Part shown: positions 35,458 to 47,683 of the stretch, in pieces
Position numbering within the stretch: position 1 is the stretch's first letter
How the letters are laid out: the number at the start of each line of letters is the position of its first letter
NCBI RefSeq assembly: GCF_011320115.1
Contig: NZ_JAANOZ010000005.1
Location: 1 to 64,000, forward strand
Direction of reading: 5' to 3'
Source: Croceibacterium segetis
Lineage (GTDB): Bacteria > Pseudomonadota > Alphaproteobacteria > Sphingomonadales > Sphingomonadaceae
DNA: 64,000 nucleotides
Position numbers and translations under genes: made by a program
The notes under the pieces: generated by a model
Seen by the model: only the letters and a program-made list of their open reading frames with translations
Databases searched by the model: none
What the model was told of the DNA's origin: nothing

Positions 35458-36641
35458 CCGAAAATCCTCTTGGTCCGTTCGATTCCGCGCAGCAGCGCGG
35501 CAATGTCGTCCTCGTCGCTGTAGAGCCCGAAGCTGGCGCGCGCGGTGGCGTCAACGCCGAGGTGCTCCATCAGCGGCTGCGCGCAGTGGTGCCCGGCGCG
35601 GATCGCCACGTCTTCCTCGTCCAATATGGTGCCGAGATCGTGCGGGTGAACCCCGCGAATGGCGAAGCTGACGATCCCTGCCGCATCCTCGGGCCCGAAC
35701 AGGGTGACGTCGTTCATCCCGCGCAAGGCCTCGCGGGTGGCGGCAACCAGCCGCGCCTCGTGCGCATGGATGGCGTCAAGCCCGATCGCCGCGACGTAGT
35801 CGCAAGCCGCGCCGAGCCCGATCGCCTCGACGATCGCCGGCGTGCCGGCTTCGAAGCGCTGCGGTGGCGGGGCGTAAGTGGTCTTCTCGAAGGTCACACG
35901 GTCGATCATCGACCCGCCGCCCTGCCACGGCGGCATCGCGTCGAGAATTTCGCCCCGCGCCCACAGCGCGCCGATGCCGGTCGGGCCGTAGAGCTTGTGG
36001 CCGGAGAAGGCGTAGAAATCGCAATCGAGCGCAGCGACGTCCACCGCCATGCGCGGGACCGCCTGGCAGCCGTCGAGCAGCAGCTTCGCACCGACCGAAT
36101 GCGCGAGCTCCGCCGCGCGCTTGGCGTCGAGCACCGAGCCGAGCACGTTCGAGACATGCGCGAAGGCGACCATCGTGTGCTCTGGCGTCAGCATCCGCTC
36201 GGCGGCGTCGAGATCGATCTTGCCGTCCGGCGTCAGCGGGCAGACGTCGATCTGCCAGCCGGCGAGCTGCCACGGCACGATGTTCGAATGGTGCTCGAGC
36301 GTCGAGAGCAGGACGCGGCCCTTGTTCGGGTAGCTGTAGGCAACAAGGTTGATCGCCTCGGTCGCGCCCCGGGTGAACACCACCTCGTCCTCGCGCCCGC
36401 CGATGAGTTGCGCGACCCGCCGCCGCGCCGCCTCGTAGCCGAGCGTCATCTCGGCCGAACGGGTGTACACGCCGCGGTGGACGGTGGCGTAATCGACCCC
36501 GAGCGCCTTGGTGACGGCATCGATCACCGCTTGCGGTTTCTGCGCCGTCGCCGCGCTATCGAGATAGTGCCACGGCTTGCCCGACGACGTCACGAGGCCG
36601 GGGAAGTCCGCTTTGCGGCTCATGGCGGCGACGGTGCTCAC
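35454..36641 (-). CDS. sufS: Cysteine desulfurase SufS
   Basis: A 395-residue class II PLP-dependent cysteine desulfurase that supplies sulfur to SufBCD. The PLP lysine is in FSGHKLYGPTG (about Lys216) and the catalytic Cys in RAGHHCAQPLM (about Cys353). The GTG at 36641 is preferred as start: GGGAGAGG lies just upstream and GTGA overlaps the sufD stop. An ATG at 36623 lacks a ribosome site. No sufE or sufU was found in this operon, so its sulfur acceptor is encoded elsewhere. Confidence 0.95.
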   Translation of the reverse strand: MSTVAAMSRKADFPGLVTSSGKPWHYLDSAATAQKPQAVIDAVTKALGVDYATVHRGVYTRSAEMTLGYEAARRRVAQLIGGREDEVVFTRGATEAINLVAYSYPNKGRVLLSTLEHHSNIVPWQLAGWQIDVCPLTPDGKIDLDAAERMLTPEHTMVAFAHVSNVLGSVLDAKRAAELAHSVGAKLLLDGCQAVPRMAVDVAALDCDFYAFSGHKLYGPTGIGALWARGEILDAMPPWQGGGSMIDRVTFEKTTYAPPPQRFEAGTPAIVEAIGLGAACDYVAAIGLDAIHAHEARLVAATREALRGMNDVTLFGPEDAAGIVSFAIRGVHPHDLGTILDEEDVAIRAGHHCAQPLMEHLGVDATARASFGLYSDEDDIAALLRGIERTKRIFG

Positions 36642-37390
36642 AGCGCCTCTCCCAGGACCTTGAGCGCCGCGTCGAGCATCCGTTCCTGCTCGCCCTCGTC
36701 CGCCAGCGCCGTAAAGGCGTCGGCGACGAACGCGCGGACCAGCAGCTTGCGCGCCACTTCGGGCGGAATCCCCCGCGCGGCCATGTAGAAGCGCGCGGTT
36801 TCGTCCATCTGCCCGATCGCCGCGCCGTGGGCGCATTTGACGTCGTCGGCGTAGATTTCGAGCTCGGGCTTGGCGTTGGTGCTCGCCCCGCGCTCGAGGA
36901 TTAGGCCCTTGAAGTCCTGCGCCGCATCGGTCTTCTGCGCATCGCGCGCGACCTCGATCCGGCCGAGGAAGTTACCCGTCGCCTGGCCCCAATGAACGCT
37001 GCGGACGACCTGGTGGCTCGTCGCCTCCGGCTCGGCATGCTCGACGCGAGTGACGAACTCGCGGGTGGCCTCGCCGCCGCCGATGGTCACCCCGCCGAAT
37101 TCGAAATGCGCGTTTTCGGCGAGCCGCACCACGACTTCGAGCCGCGTGTAATCGGCCCCGGCGTTGACCGCGAACAGCTCGGCCCGCGCGCCTTCGCCGA
37201 CGGTCAGGCGCACGCGGTGCAGCTCCGGCCCGGAGCCGTCGAGCACCAGGCACTTGCGCCGCGTCTCGCCGGCGGCCAGCTCGATGGCCTTCCACTCGCC
37301 GAACGCTTCGGGCGCCAGCGTCTCCAGCGCCGCGAAATCGGCGTAGCGCCATTCCTCGTCGCGCTTGGTGGGAAGGGTAATCGCGTTCAC
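36638..37390 (-). CDS. sufD: FeS assembly scaffold component SufD
   Basis: A 250-residue SufD, shorter than enterobacterial SufD (about 420) but normal for this lineage. The conserved C-terminal core is visible: GLILERGASTNAKPELEIYADDVKCAHGAAIGQ (in parts) and YMAARGIPPEVARKLLVRAF. It forms the SufBC2D scaffold. The N-terminal TKRDEEWRYADF motif is typical of SufD. It overlaps sufC by four bases and sufS by four. Confidence 0.94.
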   Translation of the reverse strand: MNAITLPTKRDEEWRYADFAALETLAPEAFGEWKAIELAAGETRRKCLVLDGSGPELHRVRLTVGEGARAELFAVNAGADYTRLEVVVRLAENAHFEFGGVTIGGGEATREFVTRVEHAEPEATSHQVVRSVHWGQATGNFLGRIEVARDAQKTDAAQDFKGLILERGASTNAKPELEIYADDVKCAHGAAIGQMDETARFYMAARGIPPEVARKLLVRAFVADAFTALADEGEQERMLDAALKVLGEAL

Positions 37391-38130
37391 GCCGCCACCG
37401 CCTCGTAGCCTTCGCTTTCGAGCTGGTGCGCCAGCTCGGCGCCGCCGCTCTTGACGATCCGCCCCCTGGCGAGCACGTGGACGAAATCGGGCCGCACGTA
37501 GTCGAGCAGCCGCTGGTAGTGGGTGATCAGCAGCACGCCCTTGTCGGGCTTGCGCATGATCGCGTTGATGCCCTCGCCGACTACCCGCAGCGCGTCGATG
37601 TCGAGGCCCGAATCGGTCTCGTCGAGCACCGCGAACGCGGGGTCGAGGATGCCCATCTGGACCATCTCGGCGCGCTTCTTCTCGCCGCCCGAGAAGCCGA
37701 CGTTCACCGCCCGCTTCATCATCTCCATGTCGAGCTTGAGCAGCCCGGCTTTCTCGCGCGCCAGCTTGAGGAACTCGCCGCCCGACAGCGGCTCTTCCCC
37801 GCGCGCCTTGCGCTGCGCGTTGAGCGCCTCGCGCAGGAACTGCACGTTCGACACGCCGGGGATCTCGACCGGGTACTGGAAGCCGAGGAACAGCCCCGCG
37901 GCCGCTCGCTCCTGCGGGGCGAGGGCAAGCAGGTCTTGACCGTTGAAGCTCACCGAGCCCGCGGTCACCTCGTACCCCGGCCGCCCGCCGAGCACATAGG
38001 CGAGCGTCGACTTGCCCGCGCCGTTGGGGCCCATGATCGCATGGACCTCGCCCGCGTTCACTTCGAGACTGAGGCCGCGCAGGATTTCGGTGCCGCCGAC
38101 GGTGGCGTGGAGGTTGTCGATCTCAAGCAT
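37387..38130 (-). CDS. sufC: FeS assembly ATPase SufC
   Basis: A 247-residue ABC-type ATPase of the SufBCD scaffold. Walker A is GPNGAGKST, the signature is FSGGEKKRAEM, and Walker B is AFAVLDETDSGLD. It opens with MLEIDNLHATVGG. The start at 38130 lies within the last bases of the DUF559 gene. Notably, a second short frame starting [12 protein letters not shown] lies about 510 bases upstream at 38643, next to the inserted nuclease gene. Confidence 0.96.
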   Translation of the reverse strand: MLEIDNLHATVGGTEILRGLSLEVNAGEVHAIMGPNGAGKSTLAYVLGGRPGYEVTAGSVSFNGQDLLALAPQERAAAGLFLGFQYPVEIPGVSNVQFLREALNAQRKARGEEPLSGGEFLKLAREKAGLLKLDMEMMKRAVNVGFSGGEKKRAEMVQMGILDPAFAVLDETDSGLDIDALRVVGEGINAIMRKPDKGVLLITHYQRLLDYVRPDFVHVLARGRIVKSGGAELAHQLESEGYEAVAA

Positions 38131-38596
38131 TCGCTGTCCCAATTTTCGGTTTCTCGAACGGCTTCTGCAGCTCGTCCTTGATCGCCTTCACGACCGCGTC
38201 GGTGTCGGCCAGCACGGCATCGTTGGCGAAGCGGAGCACGCGCACGCCGACGTCGGTGAGCTTGCGGTCGCTGAGCGCGGCGAGGGTGATTTCGGACTCG
38301 CTGTCGCCGCCGGTCTCGACCACCAGCCATCGGGTCTTGCAGGCGAAATCGACGATCGCGCTGCCCATCACCACCTCGCGGTTGAAGGTGAAGCCGCAGC
38401 GCTTGTCCTTGAGCCGCTCCCACAGCGCTTTTTGCGCCTCGGTTGGATTGCGCCGCATGTCGCGCGCGCGCTGTTTGAGCTGCTCGGCGCGCGCGGGCGA
38501 AACGGTCCACGCGCGCGTCCTGTCGCCGCCGACCTCGCGGTCCTCGGCGCGGTCGGTCACGTTGCCGAGCGAGAGTTTCTTGCGCGCGGTTGTCAC
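38123..38596 (-). CDS. DUF559 (Vsr-like) endonuclease-domain protein inserted in the SUF operon
   Basis: A 157-residue protein whose C-terminal two thirds match DUF559, a Vsr/very-short-patch-repair-like nuclease fold: ARDMRRNPTEAQKALWERLK, CGFTFNREVVMGSAIVDFACK, VVETGGDSE, and VRVLRFANDAV. In the canonical fold DF..... and VEIDG carry the catalytic acids; here the second reads VVETGG. The GTG start overlaps the stop of a 16-residue frame that resembles the N terminus of SufC. The gene sits between sufB and sufC, where SUF operons normally have nothing. DUF559 genes are commonly mobile or solitary. Confidence 0.82.
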   Translation of the reverse strand: MTTARKKLSLGNVTDRAEDREVGGDRTRAWTVSPARAEQLKQRARDMRRNPTEAQKALWERLKDKRCGFTFNREVVMGSAIVDFACKTRWLVVETGGDSESEITLAALSDRKLTDVGVRVLRFANDAVLADTDAVVKAIKDELQKPFEKPKIGTANA

Positions 38597-38643
38597 GCGG
38601 TCGGCGTCCCGACGGCGGCACGGAGGTTTTCAATCTTGAGCAT
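38593..38643 (-). pseudogene. SufC N-terminal remnant / leader peptide
   Basis: A 16-residue frame beginning [12 protein letters not shown] and ending TGA at 38593. It parallels the real SufC start, MLEIDNLHATVG, with about 28 of the first 36 bases identical, then diverges. Its stop overlaps the GTG of the DUF559 gene (GTGA). It is best read as a leftover or duplicated 5' end of sufC created when the nuclease gene arrived, now serving as a translated leader. Confidence 0.6.
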
Positions 38644-38895
38644 TTCGATTCCTCGACTGCCGCCAGCGCCAAATTAGGAGACCCGGGACGGCAAAGATCG
38701 GCATGTAGACAATTGGAAGAGCGACCAACCACAACAGGGTTCCAACTGTCTGATCCACAATGTTCGTTGCGACCAAGAAGGGCGGAGAATCGGGAAAGAG
38801 GCTGAAATCTCCACGATAACCTTGGCCAACGAGGAAAGCCGGAATGCCAACCGCGACCCAAATGAGCATTGCAGCCAAGAACCAGCGAGGCATCT

Positions 38896-38899
<4 letters not shown>
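38630..38899 (-). CDS. Small membrane protein inserted after sufB
   Basis: An 89-residue protein with two hydrophobic helices (about 6-26 and 52-78) and a basic C-terminal tail. Its GC content is clearly lower than that of the surrounding suf genes, which suggests acquisition. The ATG overlaps the sufB stop (ATGA at 38896-38899), so it is translated with sufB. No family is recognised. Confidence 0.65.
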
Positions 38900-40388
<1,489 letters not shown>

Positions 40389-40392
<4 letters not shown>

Positions 40393-40805
40393 GCGTTCAC
40401 CTTCGGGCGGGCGAGGTCGGTCAGCGGAATGCCCGCCAGCGCGCCGCGCATGGCCTGGTTGACCACGCCCCAGTGCGGCTGGACGCAGCATGTGCCTTCG
40501 AGCGCGCAGTCGTGCCTGCCGTGCTCGACGCAAGAGGTGAGCGCGATCGGGCCCTCGACCGCCTCGACGATATCGGCCAGCGTGATCGCCGCCGCCGGGC
40601 GCGCGAGCTGCAAGCCGCCGCCGGCACCGCGCAAGCTCCGCAGCAGCCCGGCCTTGCCGAGCAGGGCGACGACCTTGTGCACGGTCGGCAGCGGCAGCCC
40701 GGTTTCCTCGGCCAATTCGCCCGCCGAAACGCGCGCGCCGCCGCAATGGCGCGCGGCGGCGCTCATCGTGACGACGGCATAATCGGCCATGCTCGACAGG
40801 CGCAT
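40389..40805 (-). CDS. Rrf2-family SUF regulator (IscR-like)
   Basis: A 138-residue Rrf2 winged-helix regulator. The DNA-binding part (1-70) includes SADELAEETG-like [28 protein letters not shown]. The cluster-binding region has cysteines in [19 protein letters not shown], the spacing expected for a [2Fe-2S] or [4Fe-4S] sensor. It is the first gene of the SUF operon and overlaps sufB by four bases. The inverted repeat at 40823-40845 just upstream is the likely autoregulatory operator. Clusters bound would signal sufficiency and repress the operon. Confidence 0.92.
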
Positions 40806-40822
40806 TTTCGCCTCGGTTCCCT

Positions 40823-40845
40823 AATTGGAGCGATTCGTTCCAATT
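40823..40845. promoter_or_regulatory. SUF operator: inverted repeat AATTGGA-N9-TCCAATT
   Basis: Perfect 7-base arms with a 9-base spacer, ending 18 bases upstream of the Rrf2 regulator start. Rrf2 regulators bind dyads of this size, and it lies where the SUF promoter must be. It is the best candidate operator in the window. Confidence 0.68.
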
Positions 40846-40955
40846 CCACCTAGGAAGAGCGAATTAGGTTTCAATGAAAAACGACTCTTGCGAGTCGTTC
40901 TCAAGCAAGGCCGGGCAATCGACAGTCGCGCGCTCCACTGCCATACGCCGCGCCG

Positions 40956-41981
40956 ATGCTCTACCGGCTGCTCCGCCCCGCCCTGTTCATGCTCGACGCC
41001 GAGCGGGCGCATGGGCTGGCGCTGGCGGCGCTGAAATGGCGCGGAGCGGGCGAGCCGCCGAAGCCGGGCCCGCTGGCGGTCGAGGTCGCCGGGCTCCTCT
41101 TTCCCAACCCGCTGGGCATGGCCGCCGGGTTCGACAAGGACGGCGAAGTCCCCGATGCGCTGCTCGCTCTCGGCTTCGGTTTCGCCGAGGTCGGCTCGAT
41201 CACCCCGCTGCCGCAAGCTGGCAATCCCCGGCCGCGCCTGTTCCGGCTCGCCGAGGACCGCGCGGTGATCAACCGAATGGGATTCAACAACCATGGCGCC
41301 CAGGCAGCAGCCACGCGGCTGGCGGCCCGCAAGCGCCGGGGAATCGTTGGCATCAACCTCGGCGCCAACAAGGATTCGCCCGACCGCATTGCCGATTACG
41401 TCACGATGACGCGGATCATGGCCCCGTTGGCGAGCTACCTCGCGGTCAATATCTCCAGCCCTAACACTCCCGGCCTGCGCGCGCTGCAGGACGAAGGCGC
41501 GCTGACCGCGTTGCTCGATGCGGTCCTTGACGCACGCGGCGCGAAAGGCCCGCCGGTGTTTCTCAAGGTCGCGCCCGATCTCGAACCGGCCGACATCGAC
41601 GCCATCGCCCGCATCGCGCGCGACAAGAAGCTCGGCGCTCTGATCGTCTCGAACACCACCATCTCGCGTCCGCCGCTCGAGTCGCGCCATGCGGGCGAGG
41701 CGGGCGGCCTTTCGGGCGAGCCGCTGAGGCCGCTCGCGCTTCAACGGCTGCGCGATTTCCGCAAGGCGACCGGCGGTGCGCTGCCGCTGGTCGGCGTCGG
41801 CGGAATCGCCACTGCCGAGGACGCGTGGCAGCGAATTCGCGCCGGCGCCAGCCTGGTCCAGCTCTACAGCGCGATGGTGTACGAGGGACCGGGAATTGCC
41901 CGGCGGATTGTGCGCGGGCTCGAACAATTGATGCGCCGCGACGGCTTCGCCTCGGTTGCGGAAGCGGTCGGCAGCGAATAG
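40956..41981 (+). CDS. pyrD: Dihydroorotate dehydrogenase (quinone)
   Basis: A 341-residue class 2 DHODH that oxidises dihydroorotate to orotate at the inner membrane, passing electrons to quinone. The N-terminal membrane-associating helix (LYRLLRPALFMLDAERAHGL) is present. FMN and substrate motifs are GMAAGFDKDGE, EVGSITPLPQ, NRMGFNNHG, VNISSPNTPGLRALQ, LIVSNTTI and GVGGIATAEDAW. Class 2 serine base is in the SSPNT loop. It is divergent from the SUF operon. Confidence 0.96.
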   Translation: MLYRLLRPALFMLDAERAHGLALAALKWRGAGEPPKPGPLAVEVAGLLFPNPLGMAAGFDKDGEVPDALLALGFGFAEVGSITPLPQAGNPRPRLFRLAEDRAVINRMGFNNHGAQAAATRLAARKRRGIVGINLGANKDSPDRIADYVTMTRIMAPLASYLAVNISSPNTPGLRALQDEGALTALLDAVLDARGAKGPPVFLKVAPDLEPADIDAIARIARDKKLGALIVSNTTISRPPLESRHAGEAGGLSGEPLRPLALQRLRDFRKATGGALPLVGVGGIATAEDAWQRIRAGASLVQLYSAMVYEGPGIARRIVRGLEQLMRRDGFASVAEAVGSE

Positions 41982-41991
41982 CAGGGCGCGC

Positions 41992-43704
41992 ATGTCGCTC
42001 CGTAAACTGACGTTTCTCGCCGCGCCGCTGCTCCTGCTGCAGGGCTGCACCACCGTCCAGGCCCGGCAAGCCGCGCCCGCACTCCACCAGGGCCTGGTGT
42101 CCGCCGCCGACCCGCGCGCGGCCGAGGCCGGGGCCGAGATGCTCCGCCAGGGCGGCAGTGCCACCGACGCGGCAATCGCGACGATGCTCGCGCTCAATGT
42201 GGTCGAGCCGCAAAGCTCGGGGATCGGCGGCGGCGGGTTCATGCTGCGCGGCGATGCCAAGGGCCAGGTCGTCACTTTCGACGGACGCGAGACCGCCCCT
42301 TCGGGCGCCGATCCGCAGTGGTTCCTCGACGACAGCGGCAAGCCGCTGCCGTTCATGACCGCGGTGATCTCCGGCCGCAGCGTCGGCGTGCCGGGCAATC
42401 TGCGCCTCGCCGAAGAGGCGCATGAGCGCTTCGGCAAGCTGCCGTGGGCCACCCTCTTCGAGCCGGCAATCAAGCTCGCCCGCGGCGGCTGGGTGCTATC
42501 CGAGCGCGGACGCGAGTTCCTCGTCAATGCGAAGAACCGCGCCGGGCACCAGCCGGAAGGCCTGGCGCTGTTCTACGGCGCCGACGGCCAGCCGCTCCCG
42601 GCGGGCACCGTGCTCAGGAACCCCGCCCTGGCCGACACGCTGTCGCAAGTCGCTTCACATGGCACGGTGTGGTTCTATGCCGGCGATAACGCCAAGGCGA
42701 TCGCCCGCGAGGTCGCCGCCGAGACGCCTCGCGGCGGAGCGATGACGCCTGAAGATATTGCCGCCTATCAGGCCAAGGTCCGGCCGGAGGTGTGCGGCGA
42801 GTACCGCACCTACCGCATCTGCGGCATGGGCCCGCCCTCGTCGGGCGCGGCGACGGTCTATGCGATCCTCAAGCAATTGGAGCGCTTCGACCTCCACGCT
42901 CTGGGCCCGAAGTCGCCGACCTTCTGGCACCTGTTCGCCGAATCGCAGCGGCTCGCCTACGCCGACCGCGAGCGCTATCTCGGCGACACCGATTTCGTCT
43001 CCGTGCCGATGAAGGGCCTGACCGACCCCGCCTATCTCGCCGCGCGCGGCATGCTGATCTCGCCCGACAGCACGATGCCGGCGGTCGCCGCCGGCACGCC
43101 GCAGGGAATCGCCCTCGCCCCGCCCGACGGCGACGAGCCGGAGGAGCACGGCACCTCGCATTTCGTCGCCGTCGACGACTGGGGCAACGCGGTCAGCTAC
43201 ACCTCGACGATCGAGGGGTCGTTCGGCTCGGGGATCATGGTCGGCGGCTATTTCCTCAACAACGAGCTGACCGACTTCAGCTTTGCCCCCGCCGGCCCGG
43301 ACGGCCGCCCGGTCGCCAACCGCGTGCAGGGAGGCAAGCGGCCGCGCAGCTCGATGGCGCCGACGCTGGTCTACGATCGTGGCGGGCACTTGTTCATGAC
43401 GGTCGGCGCCGCTGGCGGCGCGACGATCCCGGTGCAGGTGGCGCGCGCGCTGATCGGGGTGATCGATTTCGGGCTGCCGGTCGACCAGGCGGTGGCGCTG
43501 CCGGTGCTGTTCGCGCCGGGCGACGCGCTGGCGGTCGAGCAGGGCACTTACCTCGAAGCGATGATCCCGCAGCTCAAGGCGCTCGGTCACGGTCAGGTCT
43601 CGGCACGCGGGCTGCCACTCAAGACCAACGCCGCGGTGCACACCGCCGCCGGCTGGGTCGGCGCGGCCGATCCGAGGAGCGAAGGCGCGGTTGCGCGCGA
43701 GTAG
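41992..43704 (+). CDS. ggt: Gamma-glutamyltransferase
   Basis: A 570-residue N-terminal nucleophile hydrolase that self-cleaves and removes gamma-glutamyl groups from glutathione. The catalytic Thr388 is in EEHGTSHFVAVD. Other signatures are GSATDAAIATMLALNVVEP, GIGGGGF, GPPSSGAATVYAILKQLE and GSFGSGIMV. A lipobox (LLLLQGC, Cys19) indicates a periplasmic lipoprotein. The start at 41992 is 11 bases after pyrD. The unusual lipid anchor may keep it on the membrane, where most family members are soluble. Confidence 0.94.
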   Translation: MSLRKLTFLAAPLLLLQGCTTVQARQAAPALHQGLVSAADPRAAEAGAEMLRQGGSATDAAIATMLALNVVEPQSSGIGGGGFMLRGDAKGQVVTFDGRETAPSGADPQWFLDDSGKPLPFMTAVISGRSVGVPGNLRLAEEAHERFGKLPWATLFEPAIKLARGGWVLSERGREFLVNAKNRAGHQPEGLALFYGADGQPLPAGTVLRNPALADTLSQVASHGTVWFYAGDNAKAIAREVAAETPRGGAMTPEDIAAYQAKVRPEVCGEYRTYRICGMGPPSSGAATVYAILKQLERFDLHALGPKSPTFWHLFAESQRLAYADRERYLGDTDFVSVPMKGLTDPAYLAARGMLISPDSTMPAVAAGTPQGIALAPPDGDEPEEHGTSHFVAVDDWGNAVSYTSTIEGSFGSGIMVGGYFLNNELTDFSFAPAGPDGRPVANRVQGGKRPRSSMAPTLVYDRGGHLFMTVGAAGGATIPVQVARALIGVIDFGLPVDQAVALPVLFAPGDALAVEQGTYLEAMIPQLKALGHGQVSARGLPLKTNAAVHTAAGWVGAADPRSEGAVARE

Positions 43705-43761
43705 CTTGCCGCAAGCCGAACAGCGCCTTAATCCTCCTGCGGGGATGGAGAGCGCTGGCCT

Positions 43762-45560
<1,799 letters not shown>

Positions 45561-45564
<4 letters not shown>

Positions 45565-46055
45565 GCGGAGAGGCGCTTCTTCAGCTGACCGAGTTCGCGG
45601 GAAAGCTCTGCGAACGCTTCGATAAGCTGCGCCTCGAAGGCATCAGCTTCGGATCGGCTCAAATTCCAGCGATGATCTTCGACGCGACTACTCCGATAGG
45701 CCGCGAAGTCGAGTTGCACATGCCAAATTCCTTGCTCGTTGAGGAGCACCGTAACCACCCCATGAGCAAAGTAGGCGCGGCGGCCTTCGACTTGCGCCCA
45801 AGATTCGAGGGCCGTTTGGATTGCCCGAGTTTGCTTGAGAGTTGCCTTTTCGGCACTCACGATCTCGGCCAGGTCTGACATGCGTTGGCCAGCCAGGTGT
45901 TTGATCTTGAGGGTGCCATCTTTTGCTCTCGCTGCTTCAAGAGCGAGACTGACTGCTCGTTCGCCGCGGGCAAAAATATCGAGGCACCGGCCGCGCCAGC
46001 CGTCGATCTCGGCTGACGCCAGATCATGGCGCTTCAGGCCCGCTTGATCGCTCAT
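45561..46055 (-). CDS. Hypothetical protein of lower GC
   Basis: A 164-residue soluble helical protein, unrecognised. The C-terminal half has HVQLDFAAYRSSRVEDHRWN and ends in a Leu/Lys-rich helix. Its base composition is lower in GC than the genes on either side, so it may be acquired. It is convergent with the acyl-CoA synthetase gene. Possible use of an upstream start would overlap the next gene. Confidence 0.6.
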
Positions 46056-46060
46056 CCCGC

Positions 46061-46585
46061 TTAGGCCGCCTCGGCCTCGACCTTCTCGGGATAGAAGCAC
46101 GGCTCGCGCTCGGACCAGCCGGGTGCGGTGGCGGCGGCTTCACTGAGCGATTGCAGCAGCACCTTGCGCCGCGCCGGGCGGATTTGCGGCAGCGCCGCGG
46201 CGGCGCAGAAGGCCGCCGGCAGCCACGGCCGCACGCGCGCTCCGAACAGCCGTTCGTAGAGGAAGCGGTAGGCCGAAAAGCTCTCGATCTGTTCGAGCGC
46301 GAGATCCTGCGCGGTCACCCGCAGCAGCGGCCCCATGAAGGCATCGAGCCCGTCGATCGAAGTCTCGCAGGGGATCTCATCGCGCAGCGCCTTCACTTCG
46401 CGGTAGCCGAGATACTGGACGCGAATCGCGGCGTCCTTGCCCTTCGTTCCCCATGTCTTGAACGCGTCGCCACGGCCGAGCCCGATGTCGAGGCCGCGCT
46501 CGATGAATAGCTGCTCGCTTTCCGAAAAGCTGGCGAACTCGCGCAGCTCGGCAATGGTCAGCGATGCGGTCCCGGCCTTGGCCAT
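46061..46585 (-). CDS. Hypothetical protein, 174 residues
   Basis: A soluble protein of 174 residues, starting at ATG 46585 with GGGGGG about 8 bases upstream. Residues 20-60 include LREFASFSESEQLFIERGLDIGLGRGDAF and the middle has RFLYERLFGARVRPWLP. It looks like a sphingomonad-restricted family; no named domain is recognised. It diverges from a lipoprotein gene across a 224-base gap. Confidence 0.65.
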   Translation of the reverse strand: MAKAGTASLTIAELREFASFSESEQLFIERGLDIGLGRGDAFKTWGTKGKDAAIRVQYLGYREVKALRDEIPCETSIDGLDAFMGPLLRVTAQDLALEQIESFSAYRFLYERLFGARVRPWLPAAFCAAAALPQIRPARRKVLLQSLSEAAATAPGWSEREPCFYPEKVEAEAA

Positions 46586-46636
46586 GAACGTGCCCCCCGT
46601 GTGGTTCGGGGCGAATGTCACCGGCTTTGGTTAGCG

Positions 46637-46653
46637 TCAGGTAAATGACCTGA
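46637..46653. promoter_or_regulatory. Inverted repeat TCAGGT-N5-ACCTGA
   Basis: Perfect 6-base arms with a 5-base spacer followed by six A residues. It lies in the divergent gap between a hypothetical gene (start 46585) and a lipoprotein gene (start 46810), closer to the hypothetical gene. A regulator site is possible, or a small hairpin. Confidence 0.35.
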
Positions 46654-46809
46654 AAAAACGTTGCGTAACGCGATGCCGGGCCGGGCGGCGGCGCCAACAG
46701 TAACCGTTTGCCTAATATCTCCGAAAGGGCGTACCTTTTCACCCAGTCGACGGGGATTGCAGTGCCCACGGCGGGCGCTGACCCGAGTCGCCAAAATCGG
46801 GGGAGTTCC

Positions 46810-47634
46810 ATGAAGAAAATCGTCTTGGCGGCGCTGGGCGCCGCCTCGTTTCTTTCACTGGCAGCCTGCAACCAGCAGCCGGCAGCCGCCGGCGACAACG
46901 CATCCGCCGCGGCGAGCACCGGCATCGACGGCACCTGGAAGGCCGATCTCGCCACGGTGCAGATCGACGCCAAGCCGGACGAGCTGCTGCTCAAGGACGG
47001 CAAGTACTCCTGCCCCACCTGCACGCCGCCGCTGGCGGTGGCGGCCGACGGATCGTCCCATGCCGTGACCGGACGGCCGTACGCCGACGAAATCACGGTC
47101 AAGGTGGACGACGATCACACCGTCACCATCAGCAGCACCAAGGGCGGCAAGGACATGGGCAGCGACAAGATGTCGGTGTCCGCCGACGGCAAGACGCTGA
47201 CCGACACGTTCACCGACAAGTCCGCCCCGGACAAGACGGTGACCGGCAGCTACACCGAAACGCGCGTCGCCGATGCGCCCGCCGGGGCTCACGCGATTTC
47301 CGGATCGTGGAAGATGGACAGGTACAACAGCGTGTCCGACGAAGGCCTGACCGAGACCTTCAAGGTCGACAACAACACGTTGCACATGACCAGCCCGGTC
47401 GGACAGAGCTTCGACGCCAGCCTGGACGGCACTGACGCGCCGATAACCGGCGACGTCGGCAAGACCGTGGTCTCGGCCAAGAAGACCGGCGACAACACCT
47501 ACGAGGTGACCGCCAAGCGCGACGGCAAGGTGCTCAACGTACGCACGTACACGGTCGACGGCGACACGCTGCATGTCGTCAGCGAGAACAAGCGCGACGG
47601 CTCAACGCTGAAGTACGACGCCAAGCGGTCCTGA
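46810..47634 (+). CDS. Repeat-containing lipoprotein of unknown function
   Basis: A 274-residue lipoprotein with lipobox LSLAAC. The mature part has two related halves beginning GIDGTWKADLATVQI and GSWKMDRYNSVS, each a run of short beta strands with lipocalin-like spacing, ending VDGDTLHVVSENKRDGS. It resembles small secreted beta-barrel lipoproteins. GGGGGAG lies just upstream of the ATG. Function is unknown. Confidence 0.78.
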   Translation: MKKIVLAALGAASFLSLAACNQQPAAAGDNASAAASTGIDGTWKADLATVQIDAKPDELLLKDGKYSCPTCTPPLAVAADGSSHAVTGRPYADEITVKVDDDHTVTISSTKGGKDMGSDKMSVSADGKTLTDTFTDKSAPDKTVTGSYTETRVADAPAGAHAISGSWKMDRYNSVSDEGLTETFKVDNNTLHMTSPVGQSFDASLDGTDAPITGDVGKTVVSAKKTGDNTYEVTAKRDGKVLNVRTYTVDGDTLHVVSENKRDGSTLKYDAKRS

Positions 47635-47643
47635 GCCCGACTC

Positions 47644-47674
47644 GAGGCGCGGCTCCCGCGCGGGGCCGCGCCTC
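47644..47674 (+). terminator. GC hairpin between lipoprotein and thiSG genes
   Basis: GAGGCGCGGC (47644-47653) and GCCGCGCCTC (47665-47674) are perfect 10-base arms located 10 bases after the lipoprotein stop. The two genes converge, so the hairpin may serve both. There is no T-run. Confidence 0.5.
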
Positions 47675-47683
47675 TGAGGACTG

